Of a stretch of 64,000 nt of DNA, positions 45,101-55,407 are shown one piece after another; position 1 is the stretch's first letter, and the number at the start of each line of letters is the position of its first letter. The notes under the pieces were generated by a model, which saw only the letters and a list, made by a program, of their open reading frames with translations, made no database searches and was not told the origin of the DNA. This stretch comes from Gamsiella multidivaricata (taxonomy: Eukaryota > Mortierellomycota > Mortierellomycetes > Mortierellales > Mortierellaceae): positions 62,001 through 126,000 of the forward strand of contig NW_026251710.1 of NCBI RefSeq assembly GCF_025024155.1. Direction: 5' to 3'. The translations under genes and the position numbers were made by a program.

Positions 45101-45946
45101 TACATGTCGTTTACATTTGGATATAGCAGTGGAGATGTTGCAAAGTGGGAGCTGGTACCCATCGAGGGATACGTTGCTGTCGCAAAGGAAAAACTACCGC
45201 CACCACCAGTGGATCCTTCGGATGAGATGGAGGAGCAGCAGGACGAAGGAAATAGCGACGACGATCACACTGACGAATATGACGGAGAGGATGAAGACGA
45301 TGATGGAGAGGATGAAGAGGATGGAGAAGAGGAGGAGGAGGATGAAGACGAGGATGGAAAAGAGGATGAAGACGATGATGGAGAAGACGATGAAGACGAT
45401 GAAGACGAGGATGGAGAGGATGAAGTGGATAGTGAGGATGGTGAGGATGAGGACGAGCCAGAATCCGAGATAGAGTACATGGAAAATTACGAGAGCGATG
45501 AAGAAACTGAGGAGCAGATTATCGTGGAGGAGTACCAGCGCGATCCGTACGAGGCCGTGTTGAGGTGGACGACCGTTACTGGCAGGTTGATGGCAGATGG
45601 AACCATGATCGAGGGCGTCCAAGGGCTGACAAGAGCAAACGCCAAGTTGCTGCAACAGAATGGCACCCAGGGTACACCTGTCCCACCCAAGGGACTGGCG
45701 TCGGTGGCCAATAAGGTCATGCACCTGAACTCTGCCATGTCTTTGCTCAGGACTAAGAGTCCTAAGGCTGCGTCGACCGGTGATGGACCGGGTACGAGTA
45801 TGTACGGTACGAACTCAGGCTTCATGCCAGCACAGCCTTCGACGGGCAAGTTGAAATCGCTCGTGTCGCTGATGAAGGCCAAGAACGGGGCAGGTGATGG
45901 AACACAGTCGAGGCCGGGGTTGGGACTTAATGCGGTCGAAGAGTGA
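39188..45946 (+). CDS. NLR-like protein: helical N-domain, NACHT, pentapeptide repeats, ~15 WD40 repeats, acidic tail (4 exons)
   Basis: Exons 39188-39528, 39623-40956, 41042-42821 and 42934-45946 join to about 2155 residues. Order: N-terminal helical domain (MLFDFAFKPSLAPGKTLNLV), a long alpha-helical part (to ~640), and a NACHT-type P-loop ATPase with Walker A GDSGAGKTT near 671 and Walker B VIICDGYDE near 738. A short pentapeptide block (about 1116-1165: GSDLSHGFF, GADLRKTTL, QSDLSHSQM) follows, then WD40 repeats of the form IWDVGTGSCV / LWDIETGERG (about 1180-1890). An acidic tract (about 1915-2017) precedes a basic tail. NACHT-WD40 proteins are fungal NLRs; HET-E is the model, where WD repeats recognise non-self and NACHT drives assembly. 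A role in recognition or defence is inference. All motifs and splice sites look intact. Confidence 0.88.
45219..45530 (+). repeat. Purine-rich repeat encoding an acidic tract
   Basis: Imperfect GATGAAGACGAT/GAGGATGGAGAG repeats in the last exon of the NLR-like gene encode about 100 residues of mostly D and E. Such tracts can slip in length between strains. Confidence 0.8.
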
Positions 45947-46679
45947 GATGAAGTAGATTTTTTAAAAAGATGTTTGATACATGCATGCGAATGAAAGAAT
46001 TGAAAAACACGAAGGCGGGTTCACCTATGATGGAGGTGAAATCGCTCGACTGATATGCTAAGGAGAGGAGTGGAGGCCTGATACGAAACCGGCGCAACGC
46101 GAAACTGACGCGACACAGGACGTGCAAGAAAGAGAAAAAAACATCTCAGAAAAGGTGTAACTTCGAGGTGCGCCATGCATGCTTCTCTTTTATCGCTCTA
46201 CCCTCGACATTTTGCATAATGCATTCCATGGGCGCATTAACAATTGTCGATCAATTCTCGGCTCATAAGGGAAAGAAAAGAAAGATATGGCTGGTCTCGA
46301 ACGCACAAGAAAACAGTATGATTTTTTTTTTTTTCGCTGCCGGCCTTTAAGAAGAGGATCCTCGTAGTTATGTTGCCTCGAGCAGGACTCATCAGGACTT
46401 TGGCGATCATGATTATGAGCTCTTTCTCAGTGTCGGTTGTGACATCCTGTGAAAACAAAGCGAAAATGTTGGTGTTGGTTACCCCTTGATCTGTATCTGC
46501 CAATACTTTTGCCCTGGAAATATTTAGATGAACCCTTGCGCCATCCACCTTGTACCCAGTTCTCTTTTAATCTCTGACTCCCTCATCATTCTGTAGCAAT
46601 CATAATCAATAGATATGATGAAATGTGGTTTGTTATTCCTCCCAACAAAACATCCCTTAACTTTCAAAGCCTTACACAA
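45947..46679. other. Intergenic
   Basis: Between the NLR-like gene and the CAP gene. It holds a poly-T at about 46322-46334 and the AT-rich 3' end of the NLR-like gene. No gene seen. Confidence 0.45.
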
Positions 46680-47551
46680 TGATTCGATCGACAACTTCCT
46701 TCATCCTATTCGCAATCACTTTCATTGTCGCTACGCTGTCCATCCAGGGCACCGCCGTAGTCATGGGCGCAAGGTCCACGGTAGTTCTGGCAACGGTCCT
46801 TTAGGTGTATCGGGTCTGCGCGAGAGACTCGGGGCTCAGAAGGAGATCAACGCCGCCAGAAAGTTGTACGGTATCCAGACACTCAAGTGGAATGACACCT
46901 TGTTCGCTGGAGCAGAAGCCCACGTCAAAACTTGTAACGCCGAGATCAATACTTCTATAAAGGTAATGGCCAATCTTTGCACGCAATGCTTCTAGTCACA
47001 ACGTGCTGATACAGCCCATCTAATTTGACTATTTTTCCTTGTGTTCAGTTCGGTGAGATCGTCTCTCAAAAGGCGACCTACAAGGACGCCGTTCAGGAAT
47101 GGCTCATGGCCGAGTCAGCGTATAGGAACCACGATGCAAAGACCATCAATGCTGGAAGTAGGTTTACTCCATGAAAAATGACATGGCTACGGGATTGGTC
47201 TTAGAAGAAAACAAAGCGGCATCTCCTCCCTTTTCTAATCGCCCCTTGATTTTTTTTTCTTTGTGATTTTCCAATGCTGCAAAAGACTCGTTCTCTCAGA
47301 TTGTGGGGAAATCTTCAACGCAGATTGGTTGCGATATTGGCGAGTGTGGGACAGACAAGCACCTCATTGTCTGTCGGTTCTTCCCAGAGAGGAATAAAGA
47401 AAATTACTCAGGATCAGACGTAACGAATAAAAGAGAGAGGAATATGAGAACGAAATCAAAGAGTGATTGGGTGGTGGCGTCTCGCATGAACGCGAAACCC
47501 ACGCGTCTTTTTACCTTATGGTGGCCCACAGCAAGAACCACGCCGACTTGA
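46680..47551 (+). pseudogene. CAP/SCP (PR-1-like) secreted protein with an apparent frameshift (3 exons)
   Basis: Exon 1 46680-46962, exon 2 47049-47157, exon 3 47286-47551. A signal peptide (MIRSTTSFILFAITFIVATL) opens at 46680, but the CAP body (RERLGAQKEINAARKLYGIQTLKWNDTL) is in the +1 frame, and the signal frame stops at about 46800. No adequate intron explains the change, so a 1-base indel or sequence error is likely between 46740 and 46800. The rest is typical of CAP proteins: the N-A-R start, a QEWLMAESAYR segment, and a C-terminal CRFFPERNKENY. CAP proteins are secreted and bind sterols or act in host and stress contact. The tail after ENYSG is longer than usual. Confidence 0.65.
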
Positions 47552-47887
47552 GATGCTGAGATGGACCTCTCTCTCTAAAAGAGACAATAAGGTTCAGGGA
47601 CCCTTTTTCCATCATAGTCATCTTCTGATGATAAAAACAACTCGTTACTGCCCCGTCCCATCAGAAAACCCCCTCCCTGTCCATCTGATTCTTGCCCTTG
47701 CCGAACTTTTCTCTTTTTCCATATTTTTGTACATCTCTCCTTCTTTCTCTTCTTAAAACCCTCCAATACAACCTTGACACCTTTTCCCCAAGACGGCACA
47801 CAACTATGACCCGATGTTGGGCATGCTGCTGGCATGATAATCTCCGCAGACTATTTCACTATGGTAAAACGCAATGAAGGATATTGC
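47552..47887. other. Intergenic
   Basis: Pyrimidine-rich stretch (about 47690-47790) without a recognisable gene. Confidence 0.4.
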
Positions 47888-48150
47888 TCAGCCATCATGG
47901 GGCAATGGACCAGTCACCGATCTCCTCATTACTGCTTTCGCCTTCATTGAATGTTCCGGAATCTGCTGCTCCTCCAGTCTTCGCTTATATCCCTTCAACT
48001 TGTCGAGGAACTTAACATGTCGATCTGGGAAGGTTTGCGGAAAGTTACGGTCGTCAACGTCGATGGAAACACGCTGGAGGCTCTCCAGCTCTGACTCTGG
48101 GTCAGAGCGGACAATCTGGAACCTGACGACCTCTGCAGGATAGGTGATAA
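47888..48150 (-). pseudogene. Orphan ORF fragment at the LTR edge
   Basis: An open minus-strand frame of about 85 codons begins at 48150 with YPAEVVRFQIVRSDPESELE, includes FPDRHVKFLDKLKGYKRRLEE and ends in TGA at 47888-47890. Composition looks like a real soluble protein, but I do not recognise the family. It starts within 7 bases of the gypsy 2 LTR edge and has no ATG, so it is probably an exon cut by that element. Confidence 0.35.
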
Positions 48151-48156
48151 CTGTGA

Positions 48157-48353
48157 TGTTTTATGTACCTGAGTATGAGTCAAGGAGACAAAAGAGCGTT
48201 GTTGTTTATTATGCTCCCGGTAGGGGTTTTTATAGCCCCGACCTGGGGCTTGGAGTATTAGATAGCTTAATAGTCTCATGAATAAAAAAGGAAGTGGCCT
48301 AAATGTGAAGGTTCACTCCCAGTACAGTCCCAATTTGGGGTCTGGACGGAACA
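48157..48353 (-). mobile_element. 3' LTR of gypsy element 2 (about 197 bp)
   Basis: On the minus strand the LTR begins TGTTCCGTCCAGACC directly after a polypurine tract (CTTGGGGGGAGT), and ends ...CATAAAACA. The left edge is inferred from the TGTT/AACA ends and may be off by a few bases. No matching LTR was seen to the right of the element. Confidence 0.6.
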
Positions 48354-48648
48354 ACTCCCCCCAAGTTTTGATCCCACAAAACCACTGTTGAGATGGGGTT
48401 ATTCATCGATGTGTGGGAAAAAAAATGATAGTAAAAACTCTGTGATATGAAATGTAATGGAGGAAAAAGTAAACCTCCTAATAGTTCGTCTGAGGAAAGC
48501 GAGAAAAACCTCTTTGTGATAATTTAGTTGCGAGAGAAAAAGGTAAAACTCTCTAGTGCGTCAACGTCTGTGCGTTGCAACCTTAAAGTAATGAGTGTGG
48601 GGAAAAATGCACAAAACCCCTTTTGATCAGGCCCTGATTTTTCTTCTT

Positions 48649-49794
48649 CTAGAGAAGACTCAGAGCGTGAAAGCTCTCAGTAAGCATTGTCATGCTCGCT
48701 AATTTGCTTTCTTCCTGGAGAGGAGTTCTTCCTTCCTCTTTTTCCCTTACTCGCATCTTTTGAGATTGGTTTTGCTGTGCCGTCTGTTGTCGTAGCGTTT
48801 TTTTCTGAACTCTCTTTTCCTTCTCTGCTTGCTTTGCAATGGCATGAGGGTTCTGTTGGTTCAAACGCTTCCAGCACCGTCTGATGATCAGATCTGAATC
48901 AAAATTGTCATATTCTAGTTGGGGGTTGTGAGGAGAGTCGTATCCCTTCCACTTGGCAGTGTACCTCACCCCCTCCGCCGTGAGTTCGTGGCCAAGGATG
49001 GCTTCGACTTCGTACGACTCATCACTGCGACCATTTAGGTCCTGCATGACAAGTTTGAGCTGGACAGGGGCGTAGTTGCGTTCTAGTTTCTGGTTCGTGG
49101 CATCCAACAAAGTGTAAGCTCCATTCTCTGTACGTTCCATGACCTTGTAAGGGTCTTGGTACTTTGGTGCAAGCTTGCCTTCCGGGAGTTGCTCTCTGGC
49201 CATGACATAACAGCCAGAAGAGAACCCCATAATATAGTGTGTACGATTGAACTTATTAATTATTTTATGCTGTGTTTCTGCACCGGTTTCTGACACTGCC
49301 GGAAAGACTAATTCCGTGAGATATTCCAAGCGTTTCTCAAGTTCTTCTTCTGTCATAAGATGTGATTCTGTTGACGTAAAATCGGTTAGCCCTGCAAATG
49401 AGCGTCCGAAGAACAATGAGAACGGTGTAGACTTGTTAGGACTCGCCGAACGCACGTTTAATTGGATTTGGGTCAAAGGAGGATAAGCATCCCAAAGATC
49501 AAGACGACCTTCAAGTTGCTTTTGAATATTCTCTTTAAGGGCTCTAACATACCTCTCCGCAACACCGTTGGATCGAGGATGATATGGTGTAGATAATCTG
49601 TGATCAATCTGCAGCTTTTGCGACATGAGTTTGGTTACTTCATTTACGAATTCGGTGCCATTGTCGCTTTGGATAATCTTTAGGAAACCAATTGTACAAA
49701 ATAATTTGAAAAGGATGTCTGCAACTGTCTTGGCTTCCTTATTCGGCAATGGTTCCAGGAAGGCGAATCTAGTGCAGATGTCAACCATTACCAA
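48649..49794 (-). pseudogene. Gypsy 2 integrase and chromodomain
   Basis: Open frame of 381 codons. Integrase core: MVDICTRFAFLEPL (first D), IQSDNGTEFVN (second D) and RSNGVAERYVRAL (E). It continues into the GPY/F-like segment and a C-terminal chromodomain (EVEAILGHELTAEGVRYT, AKWKGYDSP). The HHCC domain and the start lie further right, in DNA with stops. Confidence 0.8.
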
Positions 49795-50022
49795 AGCGAA
49801 TACGTTGCTTTGCCTGCTAACGTCAAATGTGGCGAGATCAATCGCTACATGCTCTCCAGGTAATTCTGCATGAATGGCATTCAGTGGATGATATCATTTG
49901 CGTGCGATATTAAAGTGCTGACAGGGTGTAGCCTTGTTCATAAATGGCCTTAACCATTGCATTACCCCTGAGATGACCAAACTCATGGACTTGTTTGAAT
50001 ATTTGTTTGCGTTCTTCGACGT

Positions 50023-50451
50023 CTAGAACGGTAGTTTGTCCATGTCGTTCGTCTGCATAACGTGAGTATACGGTGCCTCATGGTCAATAGGTACTGTCGA
50101 GAGACGATCTGCTATGTTAACTGAAGAAATAATGATGTTCTCTTCTGTAGGCGAAAGAGTGGCCTTTCGTAGCCCTGACCTAGTCACTGCTGCAACACGA
50201 TGCTCCTTGCCTTTGGAGTTTGCACTCTCAATAGGCGTCCATAGTTCGTCTGGAAATGCTCGGGATAATGCGTCTGGAATAACATTCAACAGTCCTGGAC
50301 GATAAACACATTTGAAATCATAATTGAGCAATGTCTCCTTCCAATTCGTAATGATCGGAGGTAGCTCCTTCTGTTCGTGAATGTATGTCAAGGGTCTGTG
50401 ATCAGTGTACAGCGTGAATCTTCTACCCCACAAATAGTGATGGAATCTCAT
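50023..50451 (-). pseudogene. Gypsy 2 RNase H C-part
   Basis: Starts MRFHHYLWGRRFTLYTDHRPL, the typical end of gypsy RNase H, then the connection domain with VYRPGLLNVIPDALSR. It is out of frame with the RT part by small indels. Confidence 0.7.
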
Positions 50452-50542
50452 GAGAGCAAATATAATCCCAAGAGCTCCTTTTTATAAGCGGGATAGTTCT
50501 TTTCGTGCTTGTGCAGTGCGCGTGCCTGAAAGGAAACGTAGT

Positions 50543-52237
50543 TCACTTTAGATTCGTCGCTTTTCCGTTTGGTAACTGGTACAAGACTGCACCGATGCCC
50601 ACATTAGAGGCGTCAGTGGCGACATAAAAAGGTTCTTTGAAGTTTGGGAATGACAAAACAGGTGCTTGGGCAATCAGATTTCTAATTGCATCAAAACTGC
50701 GCCTTTGCAAGTCATTCAACTCAAACGTACCCTTGGCGTTGCGCAACTGATTCAGCGGTGCTGTAATAGTGCTGTAGAGTGGGATATATTCCCTAAAATA
50801 ATTAAAGAGTCCGAGATATCTCTGGATCATCTTTTTGTTCGTCGGAAGAGCCCACGATTGAACGTTAGCAATCATTTCCGTATTGACACTGCGTCCTTTT
50901 TCATTGACGATAAATCCTAGGAGAAGGACCTCAGTGCTTAGAAACCTGCTTTTCTCTCGATTGATGATTAGCTTTACTTCAGTCGATCGATTGACGACCA
51001 CAGTGATGTGAGCTAGATATTCTTCGATTGAATTCGAATAAACAATAATGTCATCAACATATGTGCTACCATAATGCAGATCACCAAGTAAATGGGACAT
51101 TCCTCGTTGGAAAATGCTCGTCAGAGGTTTTAGCCCAAATGGTGCTCTTGCAAACATGTATTGCTTACCATTGTAGGTGAAGGCTGTCAATGGTTGACTC
51201 GCCTCGTCCACTGGCATGCGGTGATATGCTTGAGAGAGATCGATCGTCGAAAAGTACTTATGTCCTGCCACTTTTTGCTGAATATCTGTTATAAGTGGTA
51301 AAGGAAAGTTGTCTGTATCCCCTAGCTGTCTATTCAACGCGCGAGGATCAAGGTATACGCGGTACTTCATGATGTTGCCATCTAGGTCCCTGCGAGCAGC
51401 CATTGTCAGAGAATTGTTGTATGGGTTGCCTTTTGGCGCGAGCACAATGACTTCTGTATCCCACCACTTTTGTACTGTTCGATCTACTTCGTCTTTCTCT
51501 ACCTGTGCGTGAAACGGTCGAGACCGTTCCTGGATTACGCAGTCAGGCTTCACCTTCAACGCGACTTTCATCGAGTCAAGTGTGCAATATGATTTTGGGT
51601 CTATGGTTTCGTTAGATTTGAGAAAGGGCTCGAGCGCTCTCATAAAATCTTCTTTTTGCTTGATGAATTCAGGCGTGCGTTCTTTCAGAGGTGTCTCTTT
51701 CGGCACTACCGATGGTTTCTCATCGGATGGCACCCATAGAAATTCTTCTTCTTTTGGTGCTGGCATAACCACACCTGTGATAGCAAATCCAAATCTAGGA
51801 AAGAGATCCGTTCCTACGATGAAATCGTAGTGATCAATGTCCATGACATGGAGTTGGTACTCGACTGATCTCTTGTTGCACACAAGCTGAACTCTGTCGC
51901 AGGTAATGATGCTGTCTGTGCTCGAACCTCTCTGTATCATCGCAATTAATTCATTTGCTACTTTGCCATATCGAATGCCAAAGTCATCAGCTAATTCTCT
52001 ACTAAGCAGAGATGTTGTCGCTCCAGGATCTAGTAGCGCTGTGCATTGCGCGCCTAATATTCCTATTGGCACTGCTACGCGATTATCACCTGGTGCCGGC
52101 CCTTTGTATGCATATACATGCATCAAATGGGCCTGTGGAGAAGATAAATAAGAGGAAAAGAATGATTCTTTATTCAGCTGAATTCCTCCTAGCTGTGCTT
52201 CCTCATTAATTTTGGCAAATGCTCCAACCGTCTTCAT
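50543..52237 (-). pseudogene. Gypsy 2 protease, RT and start of RNase H
   Basis: 564-codon frame. Protease ALLDPGATTSLLS shows D-P-G rather than D-S/T-G. RT motifs follow: YRVYLDPRALNRQL, STIDLSQAYHRMPV, FARAPFGLKP and the catalytic STYVDDIIVYSN; then NREKSRFLSTEVLLLGF and RNase H ATDASNVGIGAVLYQ. Apart from the protease change, the RT looks complete. The frame ends prematurely in RNase H. Confidence 0.8.
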
Positions 52238-52402
52238 GGGCTTGTAGCCCTCCCTTGCCGGTTGGTTGCCTTTGTCTACAGACTCCTTTTTCTTCTTCTG
52301 GTCGTTTTGCCAATGGAAACACTTGTCCAGCGGGTGCTTGAGCCTTAGCGTCTTACACTTCTCGGAGTACGTACAGACTTTCGAATCTGTCTTGTGTTTC
52401 TT

Positions 52403-53749
52403 TTAGCCTCGTTCTCGACCATGGTCCTCATTCGAGTTCAACCTCTTATTCTGCAGATGAACAGCTGCCTTGTCCTCGTTTTCAGTTCTTGTCTTGCCTT
52501 GCGCGCGCTCCGCTGCTTGAGCACCGATCTTGCCGTCATACTTCTTAATGAACCACAATGTGTGGTCAGTCCTGGTTCCGTCTAACGCACCTGGCGTATC
52601 AACTAGAAACTTGAGGTATGACTTGATTGACTTGATCTTGTCGAACGAACCGTACTCCTTCACAGTGGCCTGGAAGTCAATGTCCGATAGGTGATTGCAC
52701 AGTGCCTTAATCAGGAGGGCACAATCATCTTCCGGAAACTCTGCAGCCTCGATTAGTAGTCGTAGACGTTGGGAGAAAGCCAGAAGACTCTCTTCCTTCT
52801 TGAGTCTGGTCTTGAAGACCTCATCAGCGAGATGGGCCTCTAGCAGCTCGAACTTGAGGGCCTTGTTGAGACAAGTAACGACCTGACTCTACGTTCTCTC
52901 CTGCATAGGAAACTCCATGATGAGATCCGTGTAGTCCTTGGCGAGGCCGCTGACCTTGATCAGAGCGCCAGCCATGCAGTTCCATGCCATCTTGTCAAAT
53001 AAGACGGCCGTGAGATTCCATTCGTAGAATCGCTCAAAATCATCTCTGAAATTCATGACTCTTGTGGCGATCTCCTTAATCATATCTTCTACAGGCACCT
53101 TGGATACATCCAGATCTTGGACAGGAGCGCCAGTGAATGCCTTCTTCTTGACCTTTGAGTAATCAATCTCATCAGAGTCGTCGAGGAGTGAAGAATATGA
53201 CTGTCCAGAATCAATGAGAACAAAAGAGGGATCTTTAATTACAGCGACCAAGCAATTACTTATTGCTCAGTGGCTTAAGTTAATGTCTGGACTCAATCTA
53301 GCTATCGAACAAGACAGCGTGTAGAATGGGCTATATGCCACAAGAAGTGGAATGTTCTCCTCTTTGCAGATACGATGGAGCCCATCGTGCTCTGGAATCG
53401 ACGGGTTCCACTTGACGGTAATTCGATTGCCCTCTGACTTTTGTACCTTGGCGACCTTGCTCTCAACGTATCCATATGCTGTCTTGAGAACGTCTTCTAC
53501 TTCATTCATCAAAGCCTTCAACAATGACTTTTTTTGCTCTGTGAGCTTTCGGAGGGCATCATCTTTAATTGGCCTATTAAGCTGAACTCTACGTAGACGC
53601 TGCTTAGCATCATTAAACCTCATTAACAGCAGACCCTTCCCACTGGTCTTCTTCACTAAACGATTTTGATAGACCTGGAGAAGCTTGAGGAGACCACCTT
53701 TCGTATCGATTTCGGAGACTTGACCGACGTCTTGAGGAACCGGAGACAT
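52403..53749 (-). pseudogene. Gypsy 2 gag with in-frame stops
   Basis: One frame from ATG 53749 (MSPVPQDVGQVSEIDTKGG) is interrupted by TGA at 53267-53269 and again at about 52886, but keeps phase. It has long helical stretches with KKEESLLAFSQRLRLLIEAA, a capsid-like segment. I assign it to gag by position and by composition; no zinc knuckle was seen. Confidence 0.6.
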
Positions 53750-53771
53750 GCCTTGCTTGGGATCGCCTCGC

Positions 53772-53800
53772 ATGGATGGATGGATGGATGGGTGGATGGT
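53772..53800 (+). repeat. (ATGG)n microsatellite
   Basis: About seven ATGG units lie at the join between gypsy 2 gag and the PIF1 fragment. Confidence 0.9.
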
Positions 53801-53899
53801 TTCAGAGGATGGATTGTGGTATGGCTCTTGAAAGGCCTTGGTTTTATGTGCACAGTACTCCTGCGACGTAGTAAATATTGCTGACGTACATAACCCGAC

Positions 53900-54550
53900 A
53901 TCCGACCTTGAGAGACAGCTTTTTTTTGCTGAGCCGTTGCGTAAGCCCCCATACCATCAATCGCTTCAAAAGAGAACAGCTCTCCAGGAAGCTGCTCCAG
54001 CTGCCGGTTGTTCACCTTCCTTGCATTTTCAACATGACTGAACAAGTGGAAGAAGTCCGTAGGCTGATCATGAGTGTTGTCCCAGTGACGTTGCCGGAGA
54101 AAAGTATTGAAGATCCGCCGCTGGTGGAGATCGTTGCCATCGTATCTTCCCAGCAAAGTCAGAAAGAGGTCGAACTGGTGATCATCTTGCTGTCGCATTG
54201 GTGATGTTAGATCGTACCGATCAAGCGCAAGATAGTCATCTGTTGGTGCTTTCCATAAATACGGCACGGGTCCTCGCCTGATGACCGGACCAAGTTGACC
54301 AAAGTCTCCAAAGAACAACACAGCGCAGTTCCCATATAGCCGGTTATTGTCCAAAGCATGACGGAGGCCTTGACTCATCAGTTCCAGCAAGCGATACGAA
54401 ATCATCGAACATTCATCCATGAGAAAACGCGGTCTGCGGCCGTCACTCTTAATCTGCTGAAGACGAAGAGCAAGCCTTACTGGGTCACACTCTGGTAGAT
54501 CAGAATCCCCTTCCGCGCGTGGGATTCCAAAGAAGCGGTGTATTGTGTGG
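53900..54550 (-). pseudogene. Helitron/PIF1 helicase 3' fragment
   Basis: Starting just inside the LTR edge: TIHRFFGIPRAEGD, then motif II FLMDECSMISYRLLELM, motif III FFGDFGQLGPVIRRG and LTSPMRQQDDHQFDLFLTLL, then VNNRQLEQLPGEL. This is PIF1-family helicase (Helitron type). Walker A is missing because an LTR (54551-54762) sits where it should be. The similarity ends near 53900, so the C-terminal helicase motifs are lost too. Confidence 0.75.
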
Positions 54551-54762
54551 TGCAATAACAGCAGAGTCAAGGGATCAAGGGCGGTGGTCAAGTAGGAATG
54601 CGTAGAAATGAATGCTGTTTAATGTTTATAAGTAGGGTCTATATATACATGTCTGTGGCCCATTGTACAGTGTCGTAACGGTGTTGCCATGGCGCCGGGC
54701 TCCATCCTGGTTCTGTGCGTCGTAACCGTGCAGCTTGGTAACTGAGTGGTAATCCTGTTGCA
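54551..54762 (-). mobile_element. Solo or orphan LTR of the gypsy 1 family (212 bp)
   Basis: Same length and about 90% identical by eye to 28180-28391, in the same orientation, with ends TGCAATAACAG and CTGTTGCA. No gypsy 1 internal sequence or polypurine tract adjoins it, and the flanks show no clear target duplication. Confidence 0.8.
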
Positions 54763-54828
54763 GGAGTGCATTATCTAAGAAGAATGCAGATGCTAGATAA
54801 CTATAGAACAAGGCTTGGAAACGGCCTT

Positions 54829-55407
54829 CTATTTATCTAAGTTAGATCCATAGAGATGTGGTCTATCGACTCTATAAGGGACATCAGCAACAAAGATAGT
54901 AGGGTTCAAAAAGAGAACTGCGGACACCAGGTGGTCATTGGCAGTCGTTGGTATGCCGTTGCCACCATCCCCTAAAAAGGCACATGCTGAGTGATACTTT
55001 GACTCTGATGGAGAATGACTCAGCGCTCGAACTGGCTCGATAGAGCGCACATTGGGACCGATACTTCGGACAAAATGAAGAAAAACTTGATTGTCAGCAA
55101 GTGTTGAAGAAAAAGTATAGGAACTGCAGGGTGCTCGACTGTGTTTTGGACAACTGAAAAGGAAACCTCATCCTTTTTGATTTCCATGTCAAACTTTTCG
55201 GTCATATTCCAACGAGAAGGGGAGCGGCTGCTAGTCCGTCCAAGATATAGAAACAGACTGGAGAATTGCTGAAAGAGAACCGCACTGTGCCAAGTGTCTG
55301 TGTATGTAATGGGTCCATCGCATGTAGAGACAACAATACGGGCGTGCTGAACAATGAATTTGAGCCCAGCAGTCTTCGCGTAGAAATGCAGGAAATGGAA
55401 GCTACAG
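54829..55407 (-). pseudogene. Unrecognised coding remnant
   Basis: Two adjacent minus-strand frames look protein-like. One (about 55407-55020) reads LKFIVQHARIVVSTCDGPI, then WNMTEKFDMEIKKDEVSFSV; the next (55050-54829) has VRSIEPVRALSHSPSESKY and IFVADVPYRVDRPHLYGS. A small frame change joins them near 55035. I do not recognise a family. No clear start codon. Likely a decayed gene or transposon cargo. Confidence 0.35.

Larger units (their letters stand above)
48354..53749 (-). mobile_element. Ty3/gypsy chromovirus 2, degraded
   Basis: Read right to left: gag (53749-52403, stops at 53267 and about 52886), protease and RT (52237-50543), RNase H (50543-50023), integrase with chromodomain (49794-48649). 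It differs from gypsy 1 in every domain sequence, so it belongs to another lineage. In-frame stops in gag and at least two frameshifts in RNase H (near 50560 and 50475) show it is not functional. No 5' LTR was found. Confidence 0.85.

Noticed and set aside
45194..45724. Minus-strand ORF of Ile/Val/Leu-rich protein and a Ser-only ORF
   Set aside because: They are antisense shadows of the D/E-coding repeat in the NLR-like gene.
28180..54762. The two 212-bp LTRs as the ends of one 26-kb element
   Set aside because: The NLR-like and CAP genes and a different gypsy element lie between, only the left copy adjoins a gypsy 1 polypurine tract, and the flanks do not share a duplication.
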